From: Sphingobium sp. AP50
GTDB lineage: Bacteria > Pseudomonadota > Alphaproteobacteria > Sphingomonadales > Sphingomonadaceae
Assembly (NCBI RefSeq): GCF_900109095.1
Contig: NZ_FNYZ01000010.1
Span: 122,546-186,545, forward strand
Reading direction: 5' to 3'
Length of the DNA stretch: 64,000 nt
Shown: positions 61,964-64,000 of the stretch, in pieces
Layout: each line of letters opens with the position of its first letter
Numbering within the stretch: position 1 is the first letter of the stretch
The notes under the pieces: generated by a model
The model's database searches: none
Told to the model about the DNA's origin: nothing
The model's input: the letters and a program-made list of their open reading frames with translations, nothing else
Made by a program: the position numbers and the translations under genes

Positions 61964-63664
61964 ATGATGGTCGATCATCTGGACGGCGGACCCCTCGATC
62001 TCGTGGTAGTCGGCGGCGGCCTCGCCGGGTTAACGGCTGCGGTGAGGGCCGCGGAACTTGGCTTGCACGTGCTTGTGCTGGAGAAAGGCGAGGGATCGCA
62101 CTATCCGTGCAACTCGCGGCAGTCCGGCGGGATCCTACATATCGCCTTCCACGACCCTTGCCGTGAGCCGAAGGAACTTATGGACCTGATTGCGCAGGTT
62201 AGCGATGGCCAGGCCCGCCCTGACATCGCGAGGGCGCTTGCATCGGAGGCGGCAAGGTTCATTTACTGGCTTCGAGACAAGCAGGTGCGGCTCATGCGGT
62301 TCGATCCGCGGGAGATGTATCGGTGGTGCATGGCGCCGCCCCGTGCCCTGAAGGGCGGCATCGACTGGGAGGGGCGAGGGCCCGACAGAACATTGGCTCA
62401 ACTCGCCGACAGGCTGGTTGCCCTCGGCGGTGAATTGCAGCTTGGTGGTCATGCAACAGAGCTCGTAATGGTAGATGGCCGCTGCGTAGGCGTCCGAGGT
62501 AAAGTTGCAGGTGTGGATCGGGAGTGGCGCGCCCACGCCTGCCTGATCGCGGACGGAGGGTTTCAAGCCGATCGCGCGTTGTTCGAACAACATATCGCTC
62601 CCGATTTCGATACTGTCTTCCAGCGGGGCGCCCGAACGGGCCATGGAGATGGGCTGAAAATGGCGGTCGCGGCGGGGGCAGCGCTTAGCGACACGCATCG
62701 GTTCTACGGACATCTGCTCGCCGCGGAGGCGCGGTCCAATGACGCGCTGTGGCCGTTTCCGCAGCTTGATGCAGTAGCGACGGCGGGCATCGTCGTCGAT
62801 GACGGAGGCAACCGGGTCGCCGATGAGGGACGCACTGGCGTGTACCTTACCAATGCGCTTGCCAGAGTTCCTTCCGACACTCGCCTCTATGCGATTTTCG
62901 ACCAGGATATCTGGGAAGGGCCCGGCACCTTCGATCGGGTTTCGCCCAATCCGTGGATCGAGAAGGGGGGGGGCACCGTCTATCGCGCCGAAACTCTCGA
63001 GAATCTTTCGAAGCTGATCTCCGTTCCCGCTGACGCGCTGGTTAGGACGGTTGCGGGCTATAATGAGGCCTTGGCGGAGGGGAAGTTGGGCGAACTCACC
63101 ATCACGCGGTCGCAGAAGGTTAAGCCGTTCAAGATCGCCACCGCGCCATTCATGGCTATTCAGCTGATGCCGGGCATCACCTACACGATGGGCGGTATTT
63201 CGATAGATGCTAGCGCTCAGGTACTGGGGAAGGATTCAAAACCCATCCCCGGCCTGTATGCGGCCGGAGCCGCGACAGGCGGCCTCGAGGGCGGCTCTGA
63301 GGCAGCGTATATCGGCGGTCTTATCAAGGCGGGTACCTTCGGAATGCTCGCGGCCGAACGGCTGGCGACTTTAAGGGGAAAGACAGTGGAAAAAGTCAGC
63401 GAGATGGCATCTGCGTCCCACTCGGCAGCCAGCTCACAAGGGCTGGCCCGCTTCCCATTGCTTCGCGGCACATTGCAGCACGGTTGGACGATTGCTTCGA
63501 TCGCCGGACTGTTTGTCTGCGGGGTGACGCTGCTTCTTGGTTGGCCGTCATTCGGGATATTTTCACTTGCATTGGCAGCGCCCATCGGCGCGGCATCAAC
63601 ATTGGCGATCCTCAGCTATGTCGAGTTGGTCCGGCTGATCACAGAGCTCCTGATGCCCGAATGA
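61964..63664 (+). CDS. FAD-dependent oxidoreductase with C-terminal membrane anchor
   Basis: A 566-residue flavoprotein of the FAD-binding_2 (fumarate reductase/3-ketosteroid dehydrogenase) family: V-V-G-G-G-L-A-G-L-T-A-A at the N terminus and G-L-Y-A-A-G-A-A-T-G-G near residue 440 complete the FAD site. After residue 500 come two membrane helices (about 510-530 and 532-555), which normal members lack. It may remove hydrogen from a ring or side chain and feed electrons to the quinone pool. Start could be either of two adjacent ATGs; no strong ribosome site is seen. Confidence 0.8.
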   Translation: MMVDHLDGGPLDLVVVGGGLAGLTAAVRAAELGLHVLVLEKGEGSHYPCNSRQSGGILHIAFHDPCREPKELMDLIAQVSDGQARPDIARALASEAARFIYWLRDKQVRLMRFDPREMYRWCMAPPRALKGGIDWEGRGPDRTLAQLADRLVALGGELQLGGHATELVMVDGRCVGVRGKVAGVDREWRAHACLIADGGFQADRALFEQHIAPDFDTVFQRGARTGHGDGLKMAVAAGAALSDTHRFYGHLLAAEARSNDALWPFPQLDAVATAGIVVDDGGNRVADEGRTGVYLTNALARVPSDTRLYAIFDQDIWEGPGTFDRVSPNPWIEKGGGTVYRAETLENLSKLISVPADALVRTVAGYNEALAEGKLGELTITRSQKVKPFKIATAPFMAIQLMPGITYTMGGISIDASAQVLGKDSKPIPGLYAAGAATGGLEGGSEAAYIGGLIKAGTFGMLAAERLATLRGKTVEKVSEMASASHSAASSQGLARFPLLRGTLQHGWTIASIAGLFVCGVTLLLGWPSFGIFSLALAAPIGAASTLAILSYVELVRLITELLMPE

Positions 63665-63712
63665 TCCCGATCAGACCGATAGGTAGCAATTGACGGAATT
63701 GGGGGTCACGCA

Positions 63713-63910
63713 ATGAATATAGTCTTGTTGGGTCCGCCGGGTGCCGGCAAGGGCACCCAAGCGTCTAAGCTCGTCTCAGACCGTCAAATGGTTCAGCTGT
63801 CGACCGGCGACATGCTGCGCAGCGCCGTCAAGGCAGCAACACCGGTTGGGGTGATCGCGAAAGCGGTTATGGAGGCGGGAAAACTCGTCCCAGACGAAAT
63901 TGTTTCGTAG
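63713..63910 (+). pseudogene. adk: adenylate kinase, 5' fragment cut by an IS
   Basis: The first 64 codons match bacterial Adk exactly in pattern: [10 protein letters not shown] (P-loop, 7-16), L-S-T-G-D-M-L-R and the NMP-binding start up to D-E-I-V-S. The frame then ends in TAG inside the adjoining IS. The LID, AMP site and C terminus are missing, so it is inactive. It lies 48 bp after the flavoprotein gene and is not beside secY or ribosomal genes, the usual place of chromosomal adk, so it is likely an accessory copy. GGGGGTCACGCA precedes the ATG. Confidence 0.85.
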
Positions 63911-64000
63911 GCATTCGGTGAAGGCCGCGGATCAGGCGGCTTCGCGTTGATCTTCGGCGGCGCGCCAATTCCATGGCAGCAGTTCATGGAGACGGTTCTG
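63907..64000 (-). mobile_element. IS66-family element, one end
   Basis: GTAGGCATTCGGTGAAGGCC (from 63907) resembles the GTAAGC-type terminal repeat of IS66 elements. The minus strand then encodes the last 22 residues of a transposase (63932-64000) ending L-H-E-L-L-P-W-N-W, typical for the IS66 TnpC C terminus. The rest lies outside the window. Its insertion truncates adk. Confidence 0.7.

Larger units (their letters stand above)
18824..64000. other. integrative island inserted in thyA (left part; right end not in window)
   Basis: Everything right of 18823 appears to be acquired DNA. The evidence is the cut thyA, a second complete thyA just inside the junction, a tyrosine recombinase, clustered broken insertion sequences and a large catabolic cargo. 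No remainder of the resident thyA is found up to 64000, so the element is at least 45 kb, or its right part has been rearranged by IS activity. Whether the cargo and the thyA-recombinase module moved as one unit is inference. Confidence 0.65.

Overview
The window looks like a chromosome segment from a sphingomonad-type alphaproteobacterium: GC-rich DNA, two large TonB-dependent receptors, Tat-type and sphingomonad-style envelope proteins, and sphingomonad-like ThyA and Adk sequences. This assignment rests on remembered family features, not on a search.

Positions 1-18,175 are ordinary chromosome. They hold an SMI1/KNR4 (SUKH) protein, a vapBC toxin-antitoxin pair, a spermidine-synthase-fold protein, a small DEDDh exonuclease, and a long minus-strand operon (17,247 down to 2,951). 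The operon encodes a Tat-exported TldD-like peptidase, a TldE-like partner, DUF4159, a MoxR ATPase, DUF58, a BatA-like protein, DUF4175, a membrane protein with a GATase-like fold and a DUF3857/transglutaminase protein. tRNA-Pro(CGG) and a JAB-like protein without metal ligands follow.

At about 18,823 the resident thymidylate synthase gene (thyA) is cut after its conserved R-S-C-D motif, and foreign DNA begins. Within 650 bp the foreign DNA supplies a complete, divergent thyA (19,447-20,388). Broken insertion sequences (IS5 and IS3 families), a truncated integrase beside a copy of a tRNA 3' end, and an intact tyrosine recombinase (23,864-25,156) follow. I read this as an integrative island that attacks thyA and carries its own replacement. 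No 3' part of the old thyA is seen before the window ends, so the right end is outside.

The island cargo (25,283-63,664) is a catabolic cluster. It holds two TonB receptors (one frameshifted), three MFS transporters, a Baeyer-Villiger-type monooxygenase, alcohol and aldehyde dehydrogenases, five SDR or MDR oxidoreductases, two AMP-forming acyl-CoA ligases, three acyl-CoA dehydrogenases, two enoyl-CoA hydratases, 3-hydroxyacyl-CoA dehydrogenase proteins, two thiolases, a class III CoA-transferase and a membrane-anchored flavoprotein. This fits uptake of a hydrophobic, probably alicyclic alcohol or ketone, ring or chain cleavage by oxygen insertion, CoA activation and beta-oxidation. The substrate cannot be named from sequence. 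No transcriptional regulator and no clear lactone hydrolase are visible.

The cluster ends in the first 64 codons of an adenylate kinase gene, cut by an IS66-family element that runs off the window.
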